NCBI RefSeq assembly: GCF_019024325.1
Contig: NZ_JAFNJS010000005.1
Span: 465,286-529,285, forward strand
DNA from: Falsiroseomonas tokyonensis
Lineage (GTDB): Bacteria > Pseudomonadota > Alphaproteobacteria > Acetobacterales > Acetobacteraceae
Length of the DNA stretch: 64,000 nt
Direction: 5' to 3'
Of this stretch, positions 26,455 through 33,989 are shown piece by piece; position 1 is the stretch's first letter; each line of letters begins with the position of its first letter. A program made the translations under genes and the position numbers. Below the pieces are notes generated by a model. It worked only from the letters and a program-made list of their open reading frames with translations, made no database searches and had not been told where the DNA came from.

Positions 26455-26479
26455 CGCGGCTTTCCTCCGCTGACGCGGC
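26441..26479. repeat. Tandem duplication of about 20 bp over the GGDEF stop codon
   Basis: TTTCCCTCCGCTGACGCGGC (26441-26460) is followed directly by TTTCCTCCGCTGACGCGGC (26461-26479), identical except for one missing C. The first copy holds the TGA of the diguanylate cyclase gene. The second fills the gap up to the end of the convergent D-carbamoylase gene. Confidence 0.8.
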
Positions 26480-26480
26480 C

Positions 26481-27428
26481 TCAGGCGGGCGGTTCCGCCC
26501 CCACCTGCTCGACGATCCGGCCATACCATTGCGGCCGGCGATGCGCCGCGAAGTTGAACATCTTCTCCTTGCCCTGGCGGCAGGCATCCAGGTCGATTTC
26601 GGCCAGGATCACCTCATCCGCCGTGGTCTTGGCCTGCGCCACCACCACGCCATTGGGGTCCACGATCACGGAACCGCCGATCAGCCCGGCGCCGTCCTCC
26701 ACCCCGGCCTTGGCGACCGCGATGGCCCAGGTGGCGTTCATATAGGCATTGGACTGTGCGGCCAGGATGGAGTGGAAGGTGCGCAGCTGCTCGCTCTCAC
26801 CCTCTCCGCCATTCGGGTCATAGGCGGCGGAATTGTAGCCCACCATCACCAGCTCCACCCCCTGCAGGCCGAGGCAGCGCCAGCCCTCCGGCCAGCGGCG
26901 GTCGTTGCAGACCAGCATGCCGAGCACAGGCCGGCCCCAGTCCTGCGGACCGCGTGCCACCGGGAAACCCATGTCGCCATACTCGAAATACATCTTTTCG
27001 AGCTGCTGGTACTTCTGGCCCGGCTTCACCTGGTCCGAGCCCGGCAGGTGGATCTTGCGGTACTTGAACAGGATCTGCCCGTCCGGGCCCACGGTGATGG
27101 CCGAATTGAAGCGGTGGCCGTCCGGGGTCAACTCGGCATAGCCGATGTAGAAGCCCACCCCCAGCTCCCGCGCCCGGTCGAACAGGGGCTGCACTTGCGG
27201 ATTGGGCATGGCGGGTTCGAAGCTGGCCAGCAGTTCCGGCGCGTCGCGGTCCATCGGCCAGCGCGGAAAGAAGGTGGTGAAGGCGAGTTCCGGGAAGACC
27301 ACCAGCTTGGCGCCCTGTGCCGCCGCCTGTTCCAGCAGCGCCACCAGGCGCGCCAGGGTCTGGGCGCGGCTGTCGGCGCGCTGGGTGGGGCCCATCTGGG
27401 CGCCGGCGAGGCGGAGAAGACGGCTCAT
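26481..27428 (-). CDS. N-carbamoyl-D-amino-acid hydrolase (nitrilase superfamily), copy 2
   Basis: A 315-residue nitrilase-superfamily enzyme with Glu47 in FPELAFTTFFPRW, Lys125 in KYRKIHLPGS and Cys174 in MLVCNDRRWPEGW. It clearly belongs to the same D-carbamoylase group as copy 1 but differs through the middle and C-terminus, so the duplication is not recent. The ATG at 27428 has AGGAA upstream and overlaps the stop of the upstream 96-aa membrane gene (ATGA). It is the last gene of the hydantoin operon that starts at 30815, and would finish hydrolysis of the N-carbamoyl product made by the first gene. Confidence 0.9.
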   Translation of the reverse strand: MSRLLRLAGAQMGPTQRADSRAQTLARLVALLEQAAAQGAKLVVFPELAFTTFFPRWPMDRDAPELLASFEPAMPNPQVQPLFDRARELGVGFYIGYAELTPDGHRFNSAITVGPDGQILFKYRKIHLPGSDQVKPGQKYQQLEKMYFEYGDMGFPVARGPQDWGRPVLGMLVCNDRRWPEGWRCLGLQGVELVMVGYNSAAYDPNGGEGESEQLRTFHSILAAQSNAYMNATWAIAVAKAGVEDGAGLIGGSVIVDPNGVVVAQAKTTADEVILAEIDLDACRQGKEKMFNFAAHRRPQWYGRIVEQVGAEPPA

Positions 27429-27715
27429 TTGAACAGGTTCCTGATGTCTTGCCTTGTGCCGCCGAAGCCGCGCCACAGCACGATGAAGCCGAGTATGAAG
27501 CCGAGCCCGGCGGCGAAGCCCGGCACCCCCGGCCGCGCGCCGGCCAGCTGCGCCAGCACCACGCCGACGATCCCGGTCGCGATCCCGGTCGCGATCGCCA
27601 TCAGCAGGTGGATGCGCCCCGGCCCGACTCGCGGCGGCGGGCCGGGCAGGGTGGTGCGGGAGGGGCGGGGCGGGCGCTTGACCCAGCGCTGCCCCGGCGG
27701 GCGGTTGGCCGCCAC
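27425..27715 (-). CDS. Small two-helix membrane protein, 96 aa
   Basis: I do not recognise a family. A basic, proline-rich N-terminus (RPPRPSRTTLPGPPPR) precedes two hydrophobic segments (LLMAIATGIATGIVGVVLAQ and FAAGLGFILGFIVLW). It lies between another small membrane protein and D-carbamoylase copy 2, with 4-bp overlap downstream and a 3-bp gap upstream, so it is firmly inside the operon. It is too short to be TctB. Possible roles are a transporter accessory subunit or a membrane tether. The first helix is encoded partly by a 12-bp tandem repeat. Confidence 0.65.
   Translation of the reverse strand: MAANRPPGQRWVKRPPRPSRTTLPGPPPRVGPGRIHLLMAIATGIATGIVGVVLAQLAGARPGVPGFAAGLGFILGFIVLWRGFGGTRQDIRNLFK
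27569..27592. repeat. 12-bp direct tandem repeat inside the 96-aa membrane gene
   Basis: GATCCCGGTCGC occurs twice in a row (27569-27580, 27581-27592) followed by GATCGC. On the coding strand it gives Ile-Ala-Thr-Gly twice within the first membrane helix. Loss or gain of a copy would change helix length by four residues without shifting the frame. Confidence 0.75.
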
Positions 27716-27718
27716 GCC

Positions 27719-27937
27719 TCAGGGCCGCAGCATGACGCGCAGGACGATGAGCCCTGCGACCGCGCCGAAGCCCAGATACCCGGCGCCGCCAACGTCATCC
27801 GCCCGCAGGCCCAGAACCTCGAAGGCGGCCACGCCGATCCCGACCAGCACGAGGGCCGCGATCAGGATGTAGTGGCCCTGGAAGCCGGCCTTCCGCTCCT
27901 CCTCATCCTCATCGTGCTGTGGCTGTGCGGGGTTCAT
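27719..27937 (-). CDS. Small two-helix membrane protein, 72 aa
   Basis: I do not recognise a family. An acidic N-terminus (PQHDEDEEERKAGFQGHY) precedes two hydrophobic segments (ILIAALVLVGIGVAAFEVLG and YLGFGAVAGLIVLRVML). Its start overlaps the stop of the Bug binding-protein gene by 4 bp (ATGA), and the 96-aa membrane gene follows after 3 bp. The position directly after a binding protein is where a transport subunit would be expected. However, it is much shorter than the usual TctB (about 150 residues), and no TctA-like large permease is present. Confidence 0.65.
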   Translation of the reverse strand: MNPAQPQHDEDEEERKAGFQGHYILIAALVLVGIGVAAFEVLGLRADDVGGAGYLGFGAVAGLIVLRVMLRP

Positions 27938-28932
27938 GCGTCGAGCTCCGGGCGGATCGCCTCGACGATCGGGCGATAGCGATCGACCTCCGCGGCGATG
28001 GCAGTGGCGGCACTTTCGGGCGTTCCGGGGGAAGCGGCCTCGATCCCCGCGGCCGCCAGGCTGGTGCGGAAGGCGGCATCCGCTAGCGCCGCATTGCTGG
28101 CCTGGGACAGGCGGGCCAGCACCGGGGCGGGCAGGCCGGGCGGGGCGAAGACGGCGTGCCACAGCACGGCGGTGAAGCCCGGGCGGCCCAGCGCCTCGGC
28201 CGCCGTCGGCACATCGGGCGCCTGCGGCGCACGGGCGGCGGAGGCCACGGCCAGCATCCGGGCGCGGCCGCCCTGGTGAAGCGGCAGGCCGGCGCCCAGC
28301 GTGTTCACGGCCAGCGCCAGCGTGCCGGCGACCAGGTCGTTCATGGCCGGCGCCGCGCCGCGATAGGGGATGTGGTTCAGCGGCACGCCGCCGCCCTCCC
28401 GCTTCACGATCTCGGTCGCCAGGTGCATCAGCGTGCCGGTGCCGGGCGAGCCATAGGCGAGCGGCGGGGCGGCACTGCGCGCGGCCGCCAGGAAGTCCGT
28501 GAGCGTGGCCGGCTGGGCCGGATGCGCCAGCCAGCACAGCGGCCCGCCGCCCAGCATGGCAACGGCCTGGAAATCCCGCTGCGCATCGTATTGCGGCTGG
28601 CGCGTGACCAGGTTGTAGAGCGCGTGGGTGGAGGCGGTGCCGAACAGCAGCGTATGCCCATCCGGCCGGGCGCGCGCCACTTCCAGCGACCCGATGGCGC
28701 CGCCGGCGCCGCCTCGGTTTTCGGTGACCACCGGCTGGCCGAGCTCGCGCGACATCCGCTCCGAATAGAAGCGGGCATAGACATCGGTGGGGCCGCCGGC
28801 GGGGAAGGGGATCACCAGCCGGATCGGCCGGGCGGGGAAATCCTGCGCCCAGGCGGGGGCGATGCTGGGGGCTGCCAGCAGGGCGCCGCCGCTGGCCAGC
28901 AGGGCGCGGCGGGTGGGGCTAAAGTCCGGCAT
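27934..28932 (-). CDS. Bug-family (TctC-like) periplasmic binding protein
   Basis: A 332-residue periplasmic binding protein of the tripartite tricarboxylate transporter family. The signal is twin-arginine-like (SPTRRALLASGGALLAAPS, cleavage after AWA). Typical blocks are FPARPIRLVIPFPAGGPTDV, ENRGGAGGAIGS, ARPDGHTLLFG and IPYRGAAPAMNDLVAG. The ATG at 28932 lies inside the upstream gene's 3' end (14-bp overlap). In an operon with a dihydropyrimidinase-like enzyme and a D-carbamoylase, its ligand could be a hydantoin, ureide or N-carbamoyl acid. Dedicated TctA and TctB membrane subunits are not encoded here. Confidence 0.9.
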   Translation of the reverse strand: MPDFSPTRRALLASGGALLAAPSIAPAWAQDFPARPIRLVIPFPAGGPTDVYARFYSERMSRELGQPVVTENRGGAGGAIGSLEVARARPDGHTLLFGTASTHALYNLVTRQPQYDAQRDFQAVAMLGGGPLCWLAHPAQPATLTDFLAAARSAAPPLAYGSPGTGTLMHLATEIVKREGGGVPLNHIPYRGAAPAMNDLVAGTLALAVNTLGAGLPLHQGGRARMLAVASAARAPQAPDVPTAAEALGRPGFTAVLWHAVFAPPGLPAPVLARLSQASNAALADAAFRTSLAAAGIEAASPGTPESAATAIAAEVDRYRPIVEAIRPELDA

Positions 28933-29416
28933 CGCGCCAATTCTCCACGGGATTTTCTGGATGGGGCAGCAGGCCCGCGGCATGCACGCCGGCGATCGCC
29001 GCATATTCGTCCTTGTCCGAGGCATCGCCGGAGACGCCGACCGCGCCGATCACCGCCCCGTCGTCGCGGCAGATGAGCACGCCGCCGGGCACCGGGATGA
29101 AGCGCCCTTCGCTGGCCGCCGCAATGGCCGATTGGAAGGCGGGGCGGTCGCGCAGCCGGTCGCGGATCACGCGGCTGCCGATGCCCATGCCGAGCGCCCC
29201 ATGCGCCTTGCCGCGCGCGATCTCGGCGCGGAGGATGCCGGAGCCATCCTCCCGCTTCTGCACCACCACATGGCCACCGGCATCCAGCACCACCACGGTC
29301 AGCGGCAGCAGCGCCGCCTGCCGGCCGGCGGCCAGCGTCGCATCGGCGATGTGTTCCGCCACCGCGAGGCGGAGATCCACCGCCAGGTGCTTGATGTAGT
29401 AGCCCTCGGTGCTCAT
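28919..29416 (-). CDS. GlcG/HbpS family protein
   Basis: A 165-residue protein of the GlcG/HbpS (haem-degrading HbpS-like) family. The markers are LTVVVLDAGGHVVVQKRED, then SGILRAEIARGKAHGALGMG and, in the C-terminal half, FIPVPGGVLI and GAVGVSGDASDKDE. No export signal is visible. Members are often found beside small-acid catabolic enzymes and their biochemical role is poorly defined. It lies between the amidohydrolase (7-bp gap) and the Bug binding protein (14-bp overlap), so it is co-expressed with hydantoin breakdown. Confidence 0.85.
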   Translation of the reverse strand: MSTEGYYIKHLAVDLRLAVAEHIADATLAAGRQAALLPLTVVVLDAGGHVVVQKREDGSGILRAEIARGKAHGALGMGIGSRVIRDRLRDRPAFQSAIAAASEGRFIPVPGGVLICRDDGAVIGAVGVSGDASDKDEYAAIAGVHAAGLLPHPENPVENWRDAGL

Positions 29417-29423
29417 GCCCCCC

Positions 29424-30815
29424 TCACGCGTCCAGCGCGCTGCGCTTGTGCTGGCGCGGCACGAAGCGGCCGTCGCCGGGCTTGGCCTTCACCTCGGTCC
29501 CGTTCCAGATTTCCGTGCCGCGCAGCAGCGTCGCCGCCACGCGCGCCTTCATGGCGCGGCCGTGATAGGGCGACCAGCGGAAATCGTCGCGGTCCTGGAT
29601 GATGCGCTCGTCGAAGACGAAGTCGCCGGTCTCCAGCACGCAGAAATCCGCGTCCGCACCGATCCGGATGCCGCCCTTCTTCGGGTCCAGCCCGTGGTAG
29701 CGCGCCGGCTCCTCGGAGCACATGCGGGCCATGACGGTGGGCGAGAGGCCGCGCTCGGCCAGCAAGGTATACATCAGCGGTGCGAAGCTCTGCAGCCCGG
29801 TGAGGCCGGCGCCGACCGGGAAGATGTCGCCGGTATATTCCTTCTTCGCCCGCGGCCAGGGCGCGTGGTCCGTCGAGACATAGGCCATGGTGCCGGCCGC
29901 CATCGAGGCCCACATGCGCTCCACCTCCTCCGCCGTGCGGAAGGGAGGGTTGCACTTCCCATAGCCCTGGAGGCGCACGATGTCGTCCTCCGTCATGCAG
30001 AGATACTGGATGCAGGCCTCGCCCGAGGTCTTGGCGCCCATGTCGCGGTAGATCTTGGCCAGGTCGAAGCCGCGCGCGATGGAGGAATGCGCGATGTGCA
30101 CATGCGCACCGGTCTCCAGCGCCATCTCGAAGATCTCGAGGTCGGCCATGCTTTCGGCCAGCGGCGGGCGGGTGCGGCAATGCCAGATGGGGGAGGTATT
30201 GCCGGCGGCCTTGGCGGCCTCCGTCAGCTTCACCACCAGCTCCTGGTCCTCGTTGTGGACCGCGACCATCAGCCCGGTCTTCGCCATCTCGGCGAAGCCC
30301 GCCAGCATGGTCGGGTGATCCAGGCGCGGGAAACGGTGCGCGTCGTATTCGTAGGTCGAGACCTTGAAGGCGGAGGCGCCGGCCTCGGCCATCGCCGCCA
30401 CATCCTCCGCGCCGCCCGTCTTCCGGATGGTGGCGTAGAGCGCCATGTCGACATGCGCCAGGCGGTTCACCCATTCCACCTTCTCGGTGAAGATGGCCGC
30501 CGACATCACCGGATTCGGCACGTCATAGGGCATGTCGCAGACGGTGGTGACCCCGCCGGCCGCCGCCGTCAGCGTCGCATTCTCGATCCCCGGCCAGCCG
30601 GTGGAGGAGGAGGTGTGCATATGGCCATCGACCAGGCCGGGCAGGATGACCTTGCCCCGATGGTCCGCCACGGCCTTGGAGGGCGGCGGCGCGCCCTCGC
30701 CGATCGCCGCGATGGTCTCGCCGCGGATGCCGACATAGCCATCCGCCAGGACACGGTCTGAGAGCACCACGGCCCCGCGCAGGACAAGGTCGAAGGGCTC
30801 GGCAGCGTGGGACAT
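29424..30815 (-). CDS. Dihydropyrimidinase/allantoinase-like cyclic amidohydrolase
   Basis: A 463-residue amidohydrolase-superfamily enzyme that opens cyclic diamides such as hydantoin, dihydropyrimidine or allantoin. The metal site is complete: His-x-His at residues 65-67 in GLVDGHMHTSS, a carboxylatable Lys151 in SAFKVSTYEYD, His187 in VAVHNED, His243 in HIAHSS, and an Asp in STDHAPW. GAGAGA precedes the ATG at 30815 by 6 bp. It is the first gene of the six-gene operon that ends with D-carbamoylase copy 2, and this supports a hydantoinase role. Sequence alone does not separate allantoinase from D-hydantoinase. Confidence 0.85.
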   Translation of the reverse strand: MSHAAEPFDLVLRGAVVLSDRVLADGYVGIRGETIAAIGEGAPPPSKAVADHRGKVILPGLVDGHMHTSSSTGWPGIENATLTAAAGGVTTVCDMPYDVPNPVMSAAIFTEKVEWVNRLAHVDMALYATIRKTGGAEDVAAMAEAGASAFKVSTYEYDAHRFPRLDHPTMLAGFAEMAKTGLMVAVHNEDQELVVKLTEAAKAAGNTSPIWHCRTRPPLAESMADLEIFEMALETGAHVHIAHSSIARGFDLAKIYRDMGAKTSGEACIQYLCMTEDDIVRLQGYGKCNPPFRTAEEVERMWASMAAGTMAYVSTDHAPWPRAKKEYTGDIFPVGAGLTGLQSFAPLMYTLLAERGLSPTVMARMCSEEPARYHGLDPKKGGIRIGADADFCVLETGDFVFDERIIQDRDDFRWSPYHGRAMKARVAATLLRGTEIWNGTEVKAKPGDGRFVPRQHKRSALDA

Positions 30816-30889
30816 GCGGGATCTCTCTCGAAGGATGCGGCGCGGAGGCTAGTGCGGGTGGGGTGTTCCGCCAATCCTCGGTGCGGCGC

Positions 30890-31008
30890 AAGCCTCATGC
30901 CGTGTCCTGCCGCTGCTGCCGGTTGGCCGGGCAGTTCGGCGCAGGAAATGGGCCGATTGCAGATTGGATGCAGCGCCGGCCGCATGTTCCGGCCTTGGCA
31001 TGAGGTTT
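30890..31008 (+). promoter_or_regulatory. Potentially structured leader upstream of the TRAP operon
   Basis: AAGCCTCATGCC (30890-30901) can pair with GGCATGAGGTTT (30997-31008) over 12 positions with one G-U pair. The enclosed segment can form further hairpins: TCCTGC/GCAGGA (30905-30910 with 30941-30946) enclosing CTGCC/GGCAG, and GCCGG/CCGGC (30975-30979 with 30989-30993). Two TTTGCA copies 10 bp apart follow (31006, 31016). The region ends 61 bp before the dctP start. No known riboswitch class was recognised, and high GC makes chance pairing likely. Confidence 0.3.
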
Positions 31009-31069
31009 GCAACCCTTTGCACCCGAACCGGGCGCCAACCAGGCGCCCCAGCAATTCGGGAGAGTCTGG

Positions 31070-32155
31070 ATGCAGCGTCGCAACCTTATCGCCGCCGCCA
31101 CCGCCGGCGGCGCCGGCGTGCTGGCCGCCCCCGCGGTGGCCACCGCCCAGACCACCTTCAACTGGCGCATGACCAGCTTCTACGGCCCGCAGGCGGCCTT
31201 CTATTCGGCCGGTCCGGGATCCGCGAAGGACCTGATCGACCGCATCCAGAAGATGTCGAACAACCGCATCCGCATCCAGTTCTTCGGCGCGGGGGAGCTG
31301 ATTCCGGCGGCCGAGGGCTTCGATGCCGTCTCCTCCGGCATCGTCGAGATGAACTATGCCAATGCCTATTTCTGGACCGGCAAGACCTTCGCCGCCCAGT
31401 ATTTCACCGCCGTTCCCTTCGGCCTGAACTACCAGGGGCTGAACGGCTGGATGTATGACGGCGGCGGCCTCGACCTGTGGCGCGAGGTCTATGACCGCTT
31501 CAACCTGGTGCCCTTCCTCTGCGGCAATACCGGCGTGCAGATGACCGGCTGGTTCCGCCGCCCGATCGAGAAGGTGGAGGATTTCCGGGGGCTGAAGATG
31601 CGCATCCCGGGGCTGGCCGGGCGCGTCTACCAGCGGCTCGGCGTCGATGTGCGGCTGCTGCCGGGCGGCGAGATTTTTCCGGCGCTGGAGCGCGGCGTGA
31701 TCGATGCGGCGGAATTCGTCGGCCCCTATCTCGACCGCCAGCTCGGCCTGCAGCGCGTGGCGAAGTTCTATCACACCACGGGCTGGCATGAGACGGCGAC
31801 CGCTTCCGAGCTCATCATCAACAAGGCCGCCTGGGCGCGGCTGCCAGCGGACCTGAAGGCGATCGTCGAGAATGCGGTGGCCGCCTGCAACGTGATCTCC
31901 GAGGCCTGGTGCCAGAAGAACAACGCGGAGGCGATGGACGACCTGGTGAAGAACCAGGGCGTCACCGCCCTGCCGCTGCCGGATGAGGTGGTGGCGCGGC
32001 TACGCACCGAGACCAACGCCGTGCTGGAGGAAGCCGTGGCCCGCGACGCGGTGACCCGGCGCGTGCATGAGAGCTACATGGCCTACAAGCAGAAATACGA
32101 GGCCTGGGCGAGCTACAGCGAGGTTCCCTACCACAACAAGATCCGCCAGGGCTGA
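31070..32155 (+). CDS. dctP: TRAP transporter periplasmic binding protein (DctP/TakP type)
   Basis: A 361-residue periplasmic receptor of a TRAP transporter. The signal is twin-arginine-like (MQRRNLIAAATAGGAGVLA, cleavage near ATA). Family blocks are GAGELIPAAEGFDAVSSGIV, DFRGLKMRIPGLAGRVYQRL (with the carboxylate-binding Arg) and ERGVIDAAEFVGPY. This subgroup (TakP-like) often binds 2-oxo or hydroxy acids. The ATG at 31070 has GGGAGA 6 bp upstream and begins at the signal peptide. The dctQ and dctM genes follow with overlap, giving a complete secondary transporter driven by a sodium or proton gradient. Confidence 0.9.
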   Translation: MQRRNLIAAATAGGAGVLAAPAVATAQTTFNWRMTSFYGPQAAFYSAGPGSAKDLIDRIQKMSNNRIRIQFFGAGELIPAAEGFDAVSSGIVEMNYANAYFWTGKTFAAQYFTAVPFGLNYQGLNGWMYDGGGLDLWREVYDRFNLVPFLCGNTGVQMTGWFRRPIEKVEDFRGLKMRIPGLAGRVYQRLGVDVRLLPGGEIFPALERGVIDAAEFVGPYLDRQLGLQRVAKFYHTTGWHETATASELIINKAAWARLPADLKAIVENAVAACNVISEAWCQKNNAEAMDDLVKNQGVTALPLPDEVVARLRTETNAVLEEAVARDAVTRRVHESYMAYKQKYEAWASYSEVPYHNKIRQG

Positions 32156-32652
32156 TGGCGGCACTCTCGCGCGCGGCGGATGCGATCGACGGTTTCGTCG
32201 ATCGCGTCGGCCAGGTCTCCGCGCTCGCCGTCGCCGCGCTGGTGGTGGTCATGGCGGGCAATGTGCTGCTGCGCTACGGATTCTCGCTCGGCAGCGTCTG
32301 GGCGCAGGAGCTGGAATGGCACCTGATGTCCCCCATCGCGCTGTTCGGCGCCGCCTATGCGCTGCGCCATGGCGAGCATGTGCGCGTGGACGTGCTCTAT
32401 GCGGGCTTCTCGGAGCGCAACAAGGCGCGGGTCGATGTGCTGGCGGGCGTGGCCGGCATGGTGGTCTGCGTGCTCGTGATCCAGCTGTCCTGGCGCTACG
32501 TGCTGCAGAGCTGGGGCCAGGATGAGGGATCGGCCAATCCCGGCGGCATTCCCGCGCGCTATCTGCTGAAGGCCTTCATCCCCGCGGGCTTCGCGCTGCT
32601 GCTGCTGCAATTCGTGGCCGAAACCTTCCGCGCCCTATCGCGCCTGCGCTGA
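32155..32652 (+). CDS. dctQ: TRAP transporter small permease (DctQ)
   Basis: A 165-residue protein with four hydrophobic segments, the normal DctQ design. The markers are VVVMAGNVLLRYGFSLGSVW, then WAQELEWHLMSPIALFGAAY and RHGEHVRVDVLY. The ATG overlaps the dctP stop (TGATG). DctQ couples the binding protein to the large permease in the inner membrane. Confidence 0.9.
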   Translation: MAALSRAADAIDGFVDRVGQVSALAVAALVVVMAGNVLLRYGFSLGSVWAQELEWHLMSPIALFGAAYALRHGEHVRVDVLYAGFSERNKARVDVLAGVAGMVVCVLVIQLSWRYVLQSWGQDEGSANPGGIPARYLLKAFIPAGFALLLLQFVAETFRALSRLR

Positions 32653-32659
32653 GAAAATT

Positions 32660-33985
32660 ATGTACCTGACAGAGATCTACGCCATCCTCATGCTGGTGGC
32701 GTTCTTCGGCCTGCTGATGCTCGGCATGCCGGTGGCGCTGACGCTCGCCGTCTCCGGCTTCGCCTTCGGCTGGCTCGGCTTCGGGCCGATGCTGTTCAAC
32801 CTTCTGCCGGCGCGCATCTATGGCGTGGTGACCAGCTATTCGCTGCTGGCGATCCCGCTGTTTGTGTTCATGGGCGTGGCGCTGGAGAAATCACGCCTGG
32901 CCGAGGATCTGATGGAGGTGGTGGGGCGGCTGTCCGGCGCGCTGCGCGGCGGCCTTGGCCTCGGCATCGTCTTCGTCGGCGTGCTGATGGGCGCGACCAC
33001 CGGCATCGTCGGCGCCACGGTCGTGACTCTCGGCCTGCTGACGCTGCCGGCGCTGCTGAAGCGCGGCTACGACCCGGGTCTCGCCTGCGGCGTCATCTGC
33101 GCCTCCGGCACACTCGGACAAATCATTCCGCCGAGCCTGATCCTGATCCTGCTGGCGGATATCATGAACCTCTCGGTCGGCACGCTCTTCGCCGCAGCGG
33201 TCTTCCCCGGCATGATGCTGGCCGGGATCTACTGCGCCTATATCCTGGCGCTGGGCATCCTGCGGCCCGAGATGGTGCCCGCCGTGCCGGCCGAGGAACG
33301 CGCGCTGATCTCCACGCGGCAGTTGCTGGCGAAACTCGTGCGCGTCATCGCGCCGCCGCTCGGGCTGGTGGCCGCCGTGCTGGGCTCCATCATTGCCGGC
33401 ATCGCCGCACCGACGGAAGCCGCAGCCATGGGCGCGCTGGGCGCGCTGATCGTCTGCGCGCTGGGGCGGCGGCTCAGCTGGAGCCTGGTGGTGGAGACGC
33501 TGCGGTCCACCGCGCGCATCACCGCGATGATGATGTTCATCCTGATCTGCGCCCAGGTCTTTGCCCTGTCCTTCCGCGGGCTGCGCGGGGAGCAGCTGGT
33601 GGAGGACCTGTTTGCCTTCCTGCCCGGCGGCGTGGCCGCGGACATCTGGTTCATGCTGCTGCTGGTCTTCGTGCTCGGCTTCTTCCTCGAATGGATCGAG
33701 ATCAGCTACATCGCCGTGCCGCTCTTCCTGCCGATCTTCGCCAATGCGGGCGTGGACCCGGTATGGCTGGCGACGCTGATCTGCGTGATGCTGCAGACCA
33801 GTTTTCTCACGCCGCCCTTCGGCTGGGCCTTGTTCTTCCTGCGCAGCGTGGCGCCGCCGGCGATCAGCACCGGGCACATCTACCGTGGCGTGATCCCCTT
33901 CGTCGTCATGCAGCTGCTGGCGGTCGCCGTCGTCTATCTCGCCCCCGGCCTCGCCACATGGCTGCCGAGGGCGATCGGCTGGTGA
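32660..33985 (+). CDS. dctM: TRAP transporter large permease (DctM)
   Basis: A 441-residue inner-membrane protein with about 12 hydrophobic segments. Typical blocks are LGMPVALTLAVSGFAFGWLG, LLAIPLFVFMGVALEKSRLA and GALRGGLGLGIVFVGVLMGA. PPSLILILLADIMNLSVGTL and ETSFLTPPFG-like TSFLTPPFGWALF are also present. It begins 7 bp after dctQ. It ends 4 bp from the stop of the convergent old yellow enzyme gene. The length is normal and no lesion is seen. Confidence 0.92.
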   Translation: MYLTEIYAILMLVAFFGLLMLGMPVALTLAVSGFAFGWLGFGPMLFNLLPARIYGVVTSYSLLAIPLFVFMGVALEKSRLAEDLMEVVGRLSGALRGGLGLGIVFVGVLMGATTGIVGATVVTLGLLTLPALLKRGYDPGLACGVICASGTLGQIIPPSLILILLADIMNLSVGTLFAAAVFPGMMLAGIYCAYILALGILRPEMVPAVPAEERALISTRQLLAKLVRVIAPPLGLVAAVLGSIIAGIAAPTEAAAMGALGALIVCALGRRLSWSLVVETLRSTARITAMMMFILICAQVFALSFRGLRGEQLVEDLFAFLPGGVAADIWFMLLLVFVLGFFLEWIEISYIAVPLFLPIFANAGVDPVWLATLICVMLQTSFLTPPFGWALFFLRSVAPPAISTGHIYRGVIPFVVMQLLAVAVVYLAPGLATWLPRAIGW

Positions 33986-33989
33986 GCCT

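Noticed and set aside
27934..28932. Complete tripartite tricarboxylate transporter
   Set aside because: Only the binding protein is present; the two adjacent membrane proteins are too short to be TctA or TctB.
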